Source: G965230065 sp965230065 (lineage in GTDB: Bacteria; Bacteroidota; Bacteroidia; Cytophagales; Cyclobacteriaceae). From it: a DNA stretch of 64,000 nucleotides. Position 1 is the first letter of the stretch. The number at the start of each line of letters is the position of its first letter. The position numbers and the translations under genes are program-made. Positions 32,788 through 41,657 of the stretch are shown one piece after another. The stretch spans positions 2,232,001-2,296,000 of the forward strand of contig OZ245942.1 of NCBI GenBank assembly GCA_965230065.1. Direction: 5' to 3'. A model generated the notes under the pieces. The model saw only the letters and a program-made list of their open reading frames with translations. It ran no database searches and was not told where the DNA came from.

Positions 32788-35289
32788 TTAGTCTCTTCTT
32801 AAAACCTCCTCTTTTGCATCTCTTGTAATTCCGGCAAACAAGGCCTTATCAATATGACCAACAGGCCGCTTCACCCTCACCGGGGTATAAGCAGGGATAT
32901 AAGTACTTTCAAAATTATTCAGTGCTTGTAGTTCAGTAGGGGACATAGCCGTAACGGCCGCCAACTCAGATAATGACATACCAGATTTTACCACCAAAGT
33001 GGTACTGGACTGACGATAGGAGATATCAGGCCCAATTACTTCAAACTCTACCCTTCTGTTCAATTGTTTTCCTGCAGGGTTGTCATTAGAAGCAATGGGG
33101 GTTTCCTTTCCTTTCGCATTCATCACTACGGCTGTTCTGTCAATCCCATGTGCAATCAAGTAGTCAAATGCTGCCTTTCCTCTTTTTCTGCTTAATTCAA
33201 CATTGTAACTGTCAGTTCCCCGGCTATCAGTATACGCATTAATTTCAACCTGAATTTCGGGGTTTTCCTGAAACAGGCTCAGCAGATCATCCAGCACAAG
33301 CTTAGCCTCATTTCTTAACTGAAAAGTATTATTATTAAAATAAATTTTCTCGAATTCTATGGTAGAAATATCACTGCCATAGCTGAAGACTTTAACATCT
33401 GTCAGATAATAGTCAGCATTTTGGCCGGATACCGGTTTATCTAATACTACACTGTACCGTGCCTGGGCATCCAGGTTAGAAAACTTAAAGCTTCCCGTTT
33501 TATCGGTAGTTGTAATTTTAATAATATCCCCATCATCATTTGCCAATTGTACAATTTCTTCTGCAACTGGCGCCTGACTGATGGCATCGAGCAATTCTCC
33601 AGTCAGAATTGCTTTCCCGGAAGAATCTGAAATATGCAAAGTATTAATTGTAGTGAGCACACCAGCTGGCGTTTGTGCTGTTAGTGTACTTTCAGGAGGC
33701 AAAAGTAATTCGGAAAGAGAAACAGGTTCAGCATAAGAGTCTGAATATACACGGTTTGTATCTCCATTAACCGTCAGGTCATCACTTGCATCTGCACTCA
33801 GGATAAAACGATTGGCACCACTTCTCAGGTTTTGGTACCCCATTGTATATGCCATGGAAAGGTCGCTCACTGGTGTTTGTATCCCGGTAATATTGCCCTC
33901 TATCAGTCCATCATACTCCAGTTGCTCATTATAACTTTTTTGAGATACTACAACAGGTTCGCGTTTTTTTCTGGTTCCTTCATTGATATAATTTACCAAG
34001 GACTGCCCGGTTTTTTTGGTAAAGGCATAAATATCAAACTTTGTGGCAACGGTATCCCGGTTTGATGAGAGATAACCTGTATTTTCACCAAATACGAAGT
34101 AAAGATCATCCCTGCTTGAATTGAACGGCCACCCCAGGTTGATCACTTCTCCATTCGTTATTTTTCCCTCTATCCTGTAAATATCCAGTCCGCCAAAACC
34201 CTCGTGTCCATTAGAAGAAAAAAACAGGGCAGGCTTGTCATAATAATAAAAAGGGGACAAATCGTTGGCCGGTGTATTAACTTTTTCTCCCAGGTTTACA
34301 GCTGGTCCCCAGTCTTCTCCACCGGCCGAAATACTCATCCAGATATCCTGGGCACCAAAGCCACCACTTCTGTCAGAAACGAAGAAAAGTGTATCTCCCG
34401 AAGCTGTAAGCGCCGGTTGTTTTGCATTGGCTTTGGGGGCATTGATATTTTCGTTCAACAACAGAGGTTCCTGCCATTTATTATTCTTATACACTGTTAT
34501 GTAAATTTGGCAAGTTTCATTTTTTTTATCACAGCTGGTGTAATAATATTTGGTCTTTTCTTTATTAAAAGTGCCCGAACCGTCGGCCCATTTAGTATTA
34601 ACAATACCAAATCCATCGTCTTTTTCTACTTTTGTCCAGCCTTTTACTTTCTTTTCAAACTGATAAATATTGCCAAAGCTTTCTCCAAACCGGTTGTCTA
34701 TCGGTTGGCCGGAGCTAATCCTGCCTGTGGTAATAACAACCAGGGAATCGTGATGATAAACCGAAGGGGCGTAATCGTTGTATTCACTATTAATCGGGGA
34801 TGGTAATTTGGTGAAACCATAATTTTTATTGCGTCTGGAAAGCTGCGTAAGGGCGAAATAACATCCTTTTCTCTCTATCACAGCCTGTTGCTCATAATAG
34901 CGGTAATTTTCTATGCCCTTCTTCTGCTTTTTGGAGTAAGCTAAAAATTTGTCAAAATTGACAATAGCAGCCCTGAACTCTTCATTATATTTTTGGGTAA
35001 GGGCATAAAAGTAAAGGGATAGTGGAAATTCAAAAACACTGTCCTTTTCATAAACTATTTCATAATACCTTTCAGCTTGTTCATAATTGAAAAGCTTTCT
35101 GTAGCATTCGGCCAGCTGGAAGGCAGCATGCAAATTTGTGCTATCAGCCGTTAAAGACTCGTTGTACATCCTGGCTGCTTTGTAAAACTGTTCGTGCTCA
35201 AAATAACGATCAGCATGCGATTGTGCCCAACTTATAGAAAAGGGGCAAACCAGCAAGAAGGCAGATATGGCAAGGAGCCGGAAGTTCAT
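32788..35289 (-). CDS. OmpA-family protein with TPR, PD40 and LysM-like domains (PorE-like layout)
   Basis: An 833-residue exported protein (signal peptide ending in ISWAQS). Order: tetratricopeptide-like helices about 25-125; PD40/beta-propeller repeats about 160-420 with LFFVSDRSGGFGAQDIWMS and LFFSSNGHEGFGGLDIYRI; a carboxypeptidase-regulatory-like domain about 540-620; an OmpA peptidoglycan-binding domain about 640-750 (INAYTDSRGTDSYNVELSRKR); and a LysM-like tail about 757-805 (VVKSGMSLSELAAVTAMSP). The layout without LysM matches PorE, the T9SS protein linking the outer-membrane complex to peptidoglycan, but PorE is a lipoprotein and this has a plain signal peptide. It probably anchors the operon's exported fibre to the wall. 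Confidence 0.88.
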   Translation of the reverse strand: MNFRLLAISAFLLVCPFSISWAQSHADRYFEHEQFYKAARMYNESLTADSTNLHAAFQLAECYRKLFNYEQAERYYEIVYEKDSVFEFPLSLYFYALTQKYNEEFRAAIVNFDKFLAYSKKQKKGIENYRYYEQQAVIERKGCYFALTQLSRRNKNYGFTKLPSPINSEYNDYAPSVYHHDSLVVITTGRISSGQPIDNRFGESFGNIYQFEKKVKGWTKVEKDDGFGIVNTKWADGSGTFNKEKTKYYYTSCDKKNETCQIYITVYKNNKWQEPLLLNENINAPKANAKQPALTASGDTLFFVSDRSGGFGAQDIWMSISAGGEDWGPAVNLGEKVNTPANDLSPFYYYDKPALFFSSNGHEGFGGLDIYRIEGKITNGEVINLGWPFNSSRDDLYFVFGENTGYLSSNRDTVATKFDIYAFTKKTGQSLVNYINEGTRKKREPVVVSQKSYNEQLEYDGLIEGNITGIQTPVSDLSMAYTMGYQNLRSGANRFILSADASDDLTVNGDTNRVYSDSYAEPVSLSELLLPPESTLTAQTPAGVLTTINTLHISDSSGKAILTGELLDAISQAPVAEEIVQLANDDGDIIKITTTDKTGSFKFSNLDAQARYSVVLDKPVSGQNADYYLTDVKVFSYGSDISTIEFEKIYFNNNTFQLRNEAKLVLDDLLSLFQENPEIQVEINAYTDSRGTDSYNVELSRKRGKAAFDYLIAHGIDRTAVVMNAKGKETPIASNDNPAGKQLNRRVEFEVIGPDISYRQSSTTLVVKSGMSLSELAAVTAMSPTELQALNNFESTYIPAYTPVRVKRPVGHIDKALFAGITRDAKEEVLRRD

Positions 35290-35326
35290 GATCGTTTGTT
35301 ACTGAGCTTTTGTTTAAAATCTATTC

Positions 35327-36400
35327 CTAATAAAGCGGTGAATCTATCTTTTTCAAGTTGTTGCTACGCTGGATTTTATAGGCTACAGATAACTCCAGGG
35401 CTCCCTGGTTACGTATATCAGATCTATCCTGAGAAGCATTGATATCATAACTGAGTGCCGCGTCAAAGTTTTCATTACTGGCCCCAATCAGGAATACAAA
35501 TGATTCCTGCACCCTGTACCAGGTACCCAAACGCATACTGATACCATAATTCTCAAACTTAGTACTGCCTTTGCCGGCAGTAGTATAACTCAATGATGCC
35601 CCAACATTGTACTGAATATTTTGGTTTTGCATCATTATCAGAAAATCAGGGGCTAACTGAACATCTTCATTTACCTCAAAAATTCCTCCACCATGTGCTT
35701 GATACAAAATAGGTACCTGGTTTACCTCACTTTCTAGTAAAGAATGATCAGGTCTATTCAGGTGGGCTGCTGATATCCCTAATTGTAAGCGGTAATCATT
35801 TTGGACATTTCTTCTCTTATTTCGGGAGTCATACGACCACATGGCGCCTGCATTGAAAGAGATATAACTGACCTGATCGCCAAATTGCTCAGTAGGAATA
35901 ATAGAATGGTCAAATCCTTTGTATGTAATTTGAGAAGGCCAGTTAAGCACCCCAAAGTCAATACCCGTTTGGGTGTAACCTGCCTGTAGGCCAAGCGTGA
36001 GCCGCTGGGTATCAAACCTGTCCAGCTTCATATTGTAGGCACTGGCAAAGCTGAAGCCATAGGTTTTTACCTCATTGTGCAGGCCCGCTATATCGCTAAT
36101 TGCAGAAATACCGATACCCCCAAGATGACTTTCTTCCTGACCTTGCACGAATAATGGCAGCATAGCAGCAAATTGAGCGGTTTTGAAAGAAATATCCTCC
36201 TGACTCTGTCTACGATAATTGATGCCAAATGAAACGTAGTCCTGATATCCGGCCAAGGCCGGATTCACAAGCAGGGGAGTGGCCTTGTATTGAGAGAAAT
36301 AATAACTTTGTGCTGAAGCAAGGTTAACCACACACAGCAAAGCCAGTAAGCTCATTGCAAGCCGTGTAGAAATATTCCGATTGTGCCCGTATCTGATCAT
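35327..36400 (-). CDS. PorP/SprF family type IX secretion outer-membrane protein
   Basis: A 357-residue outer-membrane beta-barrel protein. The start at the ATG 36400 gives a signal peptide ending in LLCVVNLASAQ. YYFSQYKATPLLVNPALAGY is the classic PorP/SprF opening, followed by YRRQSQEDISFKTAQFA and ...GIGISAISDIAGLH. The rest alternates aromatic and polar residues in barrel strands. PorP/SprF proteins work with T9SS, and members encoded beside type B cargo are needed for export or surface attachment of that cargo. Here the upstream gene is exactly such a cargo (22 bp away). Confidence 0.92.
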   Translation of the reverse strand: MIRYGHNRNISTRLAMSLLALLCVVNLASAQSYYFSQYKATPLLVNPALAGYQDYVSFGINYRRQSQEDISFKTAQFAAMLPLFVQGQEESHLGGIGISAISDIAGLHNEVKTYGFSFASAYNMKLDRFDTQRLTLGLQAGYTQTGIDFGVLNWPSQITYKGFDHSIIPTEQFGDQVSYISFNAGAMWSYDSRNKRRNVQNDYRLQLGISAAHLNRPDHSLLESEVNQVPILYQAHGGGIFEVNEDVQLAPDFLIMMQNQNIQYNVGASLSYTTAGKGSTKFENYGISMRLGTWYRVQESFVFLIGASNENFDAALSYDINASQDRSDIRNQGALELSVAYKIQRSNNLKKIDSPLY

Positions 36401-36422
36401 ACAATTCAAATCAAATAGTCAT

Positions 36423-37601
36423 TCACCGAAACAAGGTTATTGTTCCTGATTCTTTTTTCATTTCCCCGTCGTCAAACCTGACTTGTATCACATAGCTGTA
36501 CACACCAAATTGTGCAGGCTCACCCGTTGCCATACTGATGCCATCCCAGCCCTCGATGGATGCTGCTGTAAATGATTCCGTTTTGTATACCTGCTTACCC
36601 CACCGGTCAAATATGCGAAAGGAGAAGTCCTGCTCTGTGATATTATTTCCAAAAACTATCAACCTTTGATCTTTCGGGTTAATAGCATCAGGCGCGAAAG
36701 CAGAAGGCACCAAAATTGATTTTTCTATTGAATAAAGGGCGGTGAGGCCCAGGGCTAAAATCTTTTGTGTAGCTATGCTTTCACTGGTTACGGTACCCTC
36801 ATTGGTATCTCCTGAGGTTTCAGATTGGCCCAAACTCACAAAAGCCTCTCCTACATCTGCAGCTTCGGCCACAACAGCCCCCATCAGGTCTTCAAATCCC
36901 TCATCGCTACCAACACTCAGTTTGGCCAAAGAGCCACTGTAGGTACCTGCTATTGTGTTCACTTCCCAGTACCGGGTTGCAGATACACTATTGAGTGAAT
37001 CGTCTGTACTTCTGGGCTGGAGGCCGGCTTCTATTACTTCCACATGCAATACAGGGTCTACACCCGTTACATCTATCAACTCCAGCGGGCGGTAGTTTCC
37101 ATTTTTACCTACCGGAAAAAATTTATACCCTGTACCAGCATACTGAAAAGCACCGTTGATATAAGCATTGGCAGAAGCATCGCTAATGATTGCTGAGTTA
37201 GTCAGGGAAAGCATACTTCCCTCAGAAGGTGTAAGCAGCCCGTTGATGAGGGAAAGTTCTTTGGTAATTGTTAAATTCTCTTTCAATTGCTTTTCTCCAC
37301 CTCCGTCTATAGTGAGCTTATCAATAGGCTGGTTATTATTATCAAGCTCCTGCGGCTCCTCTCCATTCATAATCAACATGCCTGCACCATTATACACTCC
37401 TCTGTTTTGCCAGTGGCTGGATACTGAGATACTGCCAGTGTTAATGATATTTCCTTCGTTCAGTACATCCCCTTTTACACCAATAACAGCCTCTTCCTGA
37501 ATACTGATGATTTGTTCACCGGCATTGTACATGAATTGGGAAAATGCAGGTATACAAGCGAATTGGCATAACAAAATTATATGTGTACGTATTCTCCTCA
37601 C
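36423..37601 (-). CDS. T9SS type B cargo protein with C-terminal sorting domain
   Basis: A 392-residue secreted protein with a GTG start and a signal peptide ending in PAFSQ. Residues 25-300 are strand-rich with repeated N-G-rich motifs, and no catalytic signature. The last 90 residues form a gliding-motility-type (type B) C-terminal sorting domain: VPSAFAPDAINPKDQRLIVFG, FSFRIFDRWGKQVYKT, GWDGISMATGEPAQFGVYSYVI and the terminal GTITLFR. It is small for a type B cargo; many are thousands of residues long. First gene of the four-gene operon, so presumably its product depends on the adjacent PorP/SprF protein. Confidence 0.9.
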   Translation of the reverse strand: MRRIRTHIILLCQFACIPAFSQFMYNAGEQIISIQEEAVIGVKGDVLNEGNIINTGSISVSSHWQNRGVYNGAGMLIMNGEEPQELDNNNQPIDKLTIDGGGEKQLKENLTITKELSLINGLLTPSEGSMLSLTNSAIISDASANAYINGAFQYAGTGYKFFPVGKNGNYRPLELIDVTGVDPVLHVEVIEAGLQPRSTDDSLNSVSATRYWEVNTIAGTYSGSLAKLSVGSDEGFEDLMGAVVAEAADVGEAFVSLGQSETSGDTNEGTVTSESIATQKILALGLTALYSIEKSILVPSAFAPDAINPKDQRLIVFGNNITEQDFSFRIFDRWGKQVYKTESFTAASIEGWDGISMATGEPAQFGVYSYVIQVRFDDGEMKKESGTITLFR

Positions 37602-38042
37602 TATCCGGCAATTTTTTCGTGGTTCAGGACTGATTTTCTCAGTTTATTTGTATTGAATAAAACATTATATCGCTACTTAAGCAAACTTGGAAAGTTAATA
37701 TTCAAAATACAATATTTTTATTCAAAAACTTTATGCTTTTTTTAGTACCATCAACTTTTAAAAATAAAGATTTTTATGATAATGTTAAAGAAAATCAGAC
37801 TTTTATTGCATGTTATTTAAAACTACTGAGCATTTGTTGATTAACGCCCTTTTATCCTTTTTCTATACTTATTCTTTCTAAAGTACAATTTATTAATGCA
37901 GACATATTGGTGAGAAATAGTAGGCCGAAAGTACAGTGCTAATACAAACAACTTTTCGAAAGAGCCTATCATTTGGTGGAAAAGACTTGTATTTTAAGTA
38001 TGAAAACACCTGTACTCAGTTCTTCTGGAAAAGAAATAGTTG
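37602..38042. other. AT-rich intergenic region of 441 bp, no gene seen
   Basis: This spacer lies upstream of the T9SS operon and downstream of the AddB-like gene's stop codon, both on the minus strand. It is very AT-rich (especially 37660-37800). It must hold the promoter of the T9SS operon; near-matches to TAnnTTTG exist but none is exact with correct spacing. I see no open frame with codon character, no structured RNA and no repeat. Confidence 0.45.
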
Positions 38043-41000
38043 TCACCAGCAAATGGTATAATAAGGACAATTTTTACACTTATTGGTATCCTGGGTTTGG
38101 TTGAAAGGAATATCTTTATCAAAAACTTCAGAGAGTAAGAATTGGAGATGCTGGCGGTATTCAGCAGCGTAAAAAGCAAAATCAGAAAGAGGTTCCTTAT
38201 CTAGCCGGAGCCTTACGTCAAACTTATCGGTAAACAGCTCTTTGGCATTGAGCAGGCCCGGTACTATTTTTTCCTCACCCTCCGGGAACTTTTCATAATA
38301 CAGCAAGGCATAAAACAATGCCTGCAGGGCCGCTTTGTTCCGATACGTATCGTCCCTGTCAAAAAGTGAGGCGATGCTGCTGATATGCCTTTCATCTTTA
38401 CCGGTTTTGTAGTCCAGCACGCGCACCACTTCATCTTTTTTATCTATCCTGTCAATAATCCCTTTCAACCCTATTTCTATTTTTTCATCATTGGCATCAA
38501 TTTCCAAATTTAGCTGATACCCCTCGCTGCCCCGCTGCTCCAGGCCTATAATTGAAAAAGGAGCGTATTGCTCATCCATGCTCAAAATCTTTTCGGTCAT
38601 TTTTTTCACTACTTCCCGCACAATCACATTTCTTCCTTCAAATTCAAAAGTGGCCTGGGTAGAAGTAAAATGTTCTTTAAAGCCCTGTTCTATGGCCGGG
38701 TCCACATATTTTTCCCTCAACAAAGCAAAATCTTTGGCCTCCACCATATTTTCGCTCTTTTCCTTAATCAGGCGGGAGTAAATAATCTCCATGGTTTTGT
38801 GCAGGATGTTCCCGAATATGAGCGGATCTACCTCATCTTTCACCTCATCCAACTCCTCAATTTTAGCGATATATCTGTAATAAAACCGCAAGCGGCAATC
38901 AAGATAGGTATTGAGAGCTGAAGGAGTAAGCCTGCGTACAGGCCCGCCGTTTTGTGTGGTAAATCCGTAAAGTTGTTCCATTACCCGTTCATCTTTGGGA
39001 ATAGCAATGGGAGCGGGCGTGGTAGTTTGCACCGGGCTGGACAACGTTTGCCTGCTGATGCGAAAATCTCCGTTTTTTGCGGGAAAAACCAGTTCGTCTG
39101 CTTCATTGTAAGTAGCTTCGTAAATAAGCTGGTACAGAAAGCGGCTCATTTCCCCGCTCACGTAAGGCGTGTCTTCTGTATTATAAAACAGGTGAACATG
39201 CCTGGCCCTTTGCATCAGCCTGAAAAAAATATATGAAGCAATGGCATCCTGATGGTCAAAGGAGGGCAGGCCAAACCCGAACCGCAGGTTGTGTGGAATG
39301 AACGAGTGGGAAACGTTTTGGGCCGGGAAGGCTCCTTCGTTCATAGATAGGATAAAAACATGCTCAAAGTCCAGGTTTCTGGTTTCCAGTATGCCCATTA
39401 CCTGCAGTCCGTTGAGTGGCTCTCCCGTAAATGGTAAACGCAACGACTGCATCACCTGCCGGAACAAACGCAAAAAAGTAGGCATATTCATTTTAATATT
39501 TTCCTGCTCCACAATAGATTGCAGTCGGCTCAGATGGGTAAAAAAGTGGTAAATATATTCCTGCTCCAGCCAGGGCTGCTGAATTTCCCCATCTTCTTTA
39601 TTAAATAAACCTAATTGGCTGGTATCACCCGCTTCCTGTGTGGGCTTGATAGACTCGTAATGCTCATTTACCTGCTTGAGAACAATTAACAAATAATCAA
39701 ACATGGCTTCTGCCGAGGTAATATGCCTGAATAATTTTGGATAAAAAACTTCATCCATTTCCAACTCATCTGGGGCAATATAGATTTTATTTTCTGATTC
39801 AATTTTCTTTACATTCTCAGTCGCCAGGTTGGTATTATAATATACTACATAAGGGTGCCGAAGCACTGCCAGTACAGTACGGAAATGATAGGTGGTTTTT
39901 CCATTTTGGTCTTTGGTATTCTGCTGCATATTCAGCAGGTGTTCCAAAAAGCTATACAGGGGCGTGCTCCGCAACGGATACCCCATCGTAATATTTATCT
40001 TTTTGATATGTTCCGGAAGGGCATGCAGTACAGAGAATAAAAGATGCTCTTCGGGTAGTACAATTACTGCCTTCTCTGGGTTAAAATCTGGGTTTTTAGA
40101 CAAATTATCTAAGGTTTCCCCCAGTCTTTTGGCCTGCCCAACCTCCAGGGTTACTCCCTGAATTGTAATATCCCTCTTTTCTCCGGTGTGAAAATGATTG
40201 GGATAAGGGCCACGCAGGCTTTCTGCAAAAGCTTTGTTTTTGGCATGTTTCCTGAAAAATATCCCTGCTTCATGGCGGGTGTTTTCCATATAGAACTTAT
40301 CAAAATCCCAGTGAATCTCGGCTTTTCGGTGGTTAATAAACCAGGCAATAATTTTTTCTTCAGCCTTACTGAGCGCATTAAATCCGGCAAAGATGATTTT
40401 TTGACCAGCCATCACCTGCTCGGGGGCATCTGCATGGTTTTGGTTAAGTTCCTCTATAATTTTTCGGTAAAGCATACCTTCGTAGGCCATGCCCAAATTG
40501 GTGAGTTTGGTTTTGAAAGCTTCGTATACAGGGTATAAAATGCCCCATAGACGAATGAACTTTTGCTGAGCCGAATCCCGGGCTGCCTGTTCGCCCAAAT
40601 GTGTGTATTCAAAACTTTTCCAGAATTTTGAAATGGCTTCCTGCTGCTCTTCTGTGAGGTAGTCATAACTGTCTTCAATTTCCCGCAGGTCTTTGATGTT
40701 GGTAAATAAATCTTCAGCATCAATCAGGTACTTATCAATTTCATCAAAATCGTTGAGCAGCAGTTCTCCCCAAAAATAAAACCTGTCGAAACTTTCCTGA
40801 TAGGGGCTATGCTGTTTGAACACCTCAAAAAGCGTGAATACCAAACTCAGTTTATCGGCGATTTGGAGTGGAGCCAGCTTTTTCACAAACGCTTCCATGC
40901 TGAGGATTTCCGGCGACCATACGGGTGCTTCAATATGACGGGCCAGGTACTTCTGGAAAAAAAGTCCGGCCCGGCGATTAGGAAATACCACCATTAATTC

Positions 41001-41063
41001 CTGTAAGTTGTCTTGATATTGGTTGTAAATCAACTCGCTGAGTTCTTCCAAAAAGCCTTTCAT
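38043..41063 (-). CDS. AddB/RexB-like PD-(D/E)XK nuclease with Fe-S cysteines
   Basis: A 1006-residue protein from the ATG at 41063 (a GTG at 41087 would add eight residues). The long N-terminal part is an inactivated-looking UvrD-type helicase (LMVVFPNRRAGLFFQKYL in place of a Walker A motif; QVMGILETRNLDFEHVFILSMNEG). The C-terminal part is a PD-(D/E)XK nuclease with VLDYKTGKD. One cysteine at about 723 (NTYLDCRLRFYYRY) plus three at the C-terminus (CKNCPYYTIC) form the four-cysteine Fe-S staple of AddB nucleases. AddB partners AddA in double-strand-break end processing. No addA-like gene is adjacent. Confidence 0.85.
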   Translation of the reverse strand: MKGFLEELSELIYNQYQDNLQELMVVFPNRRAGLFFQKYLARHIEAPVWSPEILSMEAFVKKLAPLQIADKLSLVFTLFEVFKQHSPYQESFDRFYFWGELLLNDFDEIDKYLIDAEDLFTNIKDLREIEDSYDYLTEEQQEAISKFWKSFEYTHLGEQAARDSAQQKFIRLWGILYPVYEAFKTKLTNLGMAYEGMLYRKIIEELNQNHADAPEQVMAGQKIIFAGFNALSKAEEKIIAWFINHRKAEIHWDFDKFYMENTRHEAGIFFRKHAKNKAFAESLRGPYPNHFHTGEKRDITIQGVTLEVGQAKRLGETLDNLSKNPDFNPEKAVIVLPEEHLLFSVLHALPEHIKKINITMGYPLRSTPLYSFLEHLLNMQQNTKDQNGKTTYHFRTVLAVLRHPYVVYYNTNLATENVKKIESENKIYIAPDELEMDEVFYPKLFRHITSAEAMFDYLLIVLKQVNEHYESIKPTQEAGDTSQLGLFNKEDGEIQQPWLEQEYIYHFFTHLSRLQSIVEQENIKMNMPTFLRLFRQVMQSLRLPFTGEPLNGLQVMGILETRNLDFEHVFILSMNEGAFPAQNVSHSFIPHNLRFGFGLPSFDHQDAIASYIFFRLMQRARHVHLFYNTEDTPYVSGEMSRFLYQLIYEATYNEADELVFPAKNGDFRISRQTLSSPVQTTTPAPIAIPKDERVMEQLYGFTTQNGGPVRRLTPSALNTYLDCRLRFYYRYIAKIEELDEVKDEVDPLIFGNILHKTMEIIYSRLIKEKSENMVEAKDFALLREKYVDPAIEQGFKEHFTSTQATFEFEGRNVIVREVVKKMTEKILSMDEQYAPFSIIGLEQRGSEGYQLNLEIDANDEKIEIGLKGIIDRIDKKDEVVRVLDYKTGKDERHISSIASLFDRDDTYRNKAALQALFYALLYYEKFPEGEEKIVPGLLNAKELFTDKFDVRLRLDKEPLSDFAFYAAEYRQHLQFLLSEVFDKDIPFNQTQDTNKCKNCPYYTICW

Positions 41064-41234
41064 AATTTCTTTTTCTGTGGCAACCACAATGATATATAGG
41101 TGAATGGGTTTTTACTTGTCTAATAAAAAATCTTAAAAAAATTAGCTATTTTGATATTTTATGATATAATTTATTGAATTATTCATATATTTGTATTTTA
41201 TTTTACATTTTATCCAGCAATACATCTCCGATAA

Positions 41235-41657
41235 ATGTACAAAATAATCACTGAACAGATAAAGGTCTTATGGGATAAGGGCCTTTTCAAGCAAATCATC
41301 CGGTTTATTGTTACCGGAGCTTTATCCGCCGGATTAGAATTCTTCGTTTACACTTCCCTGGTTGCCCACCTCAACCTGCACTACCAGTACAGTAACGTGA
41401 TCGCATTTATCGCTGCCAATGTGCTCAACTACACCCTCAGTCGTAACTGGGTATTTGAAAAAGGAAGGCACTCTGCCAGTGTGGAGTTTATTGCGTTTGC
41501 CATTGTGGCACTCGTTGGCCTGGGGCTGAATATTTTAATCTTATGGGTGATGATTGGCCGCATGCAGATAGACTACAGGGTCGCCAAAATTTTTGCGATT
41601 GGCGTAGTGGTTATCTGGAATTTCCTTTCTAAAAAAATGTTGGTATTTCAGGGATAA
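41235..41657 (+). CDS. GtrA family membrane protein
   Basis: A 140-residue protein with four hydrophobic helices. FIVTGALSAGLEFFVYTSLV (helix 1), NVIAFIAANVLNYTLSRNWVF (helix 2, containing the family's N-Y-x-x-S-x-x-W-V-F motif), and a C-terminal WNFLSKKMLVF identify GtrA. These proteins are thought to flip polyprenyl-linked sugars or act in teichoic/O-antigen glucosylation. The ATG at 41235 fits family length. A TATATTTG (41186-41193) upstream fits the -7 pattern but lacks a good -33. Its 3' end overlaps the convergent phosphatase gene by 10 bp. Confidence 0.9.
   Translation: MYKIITEQIKVLWDKGLFKQIIRFIVTGALSAGLEFFVYTSLVAHLNLHYQYSNVIAFIAANVLNYTLSRNWVFEKGRHSASVEFIAFAIVALVGLGLNILILWVMIGRMQIDYRVAKIFAIGVVVIWNFLSKKMLVFQG

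Noticed and set aside
37602..38042. Small open frames in the 441-bp spacer
   Set aside because: They are short, AT-rich, without start context or recognisable protein features.
41186..41193. TATATTTG upstream of the GtrA gene as a promoter
   Set aside because: The -7 match has no TTTG at 17-20 bases upstream, and such matches are expected by chance in AT-rich sequence.
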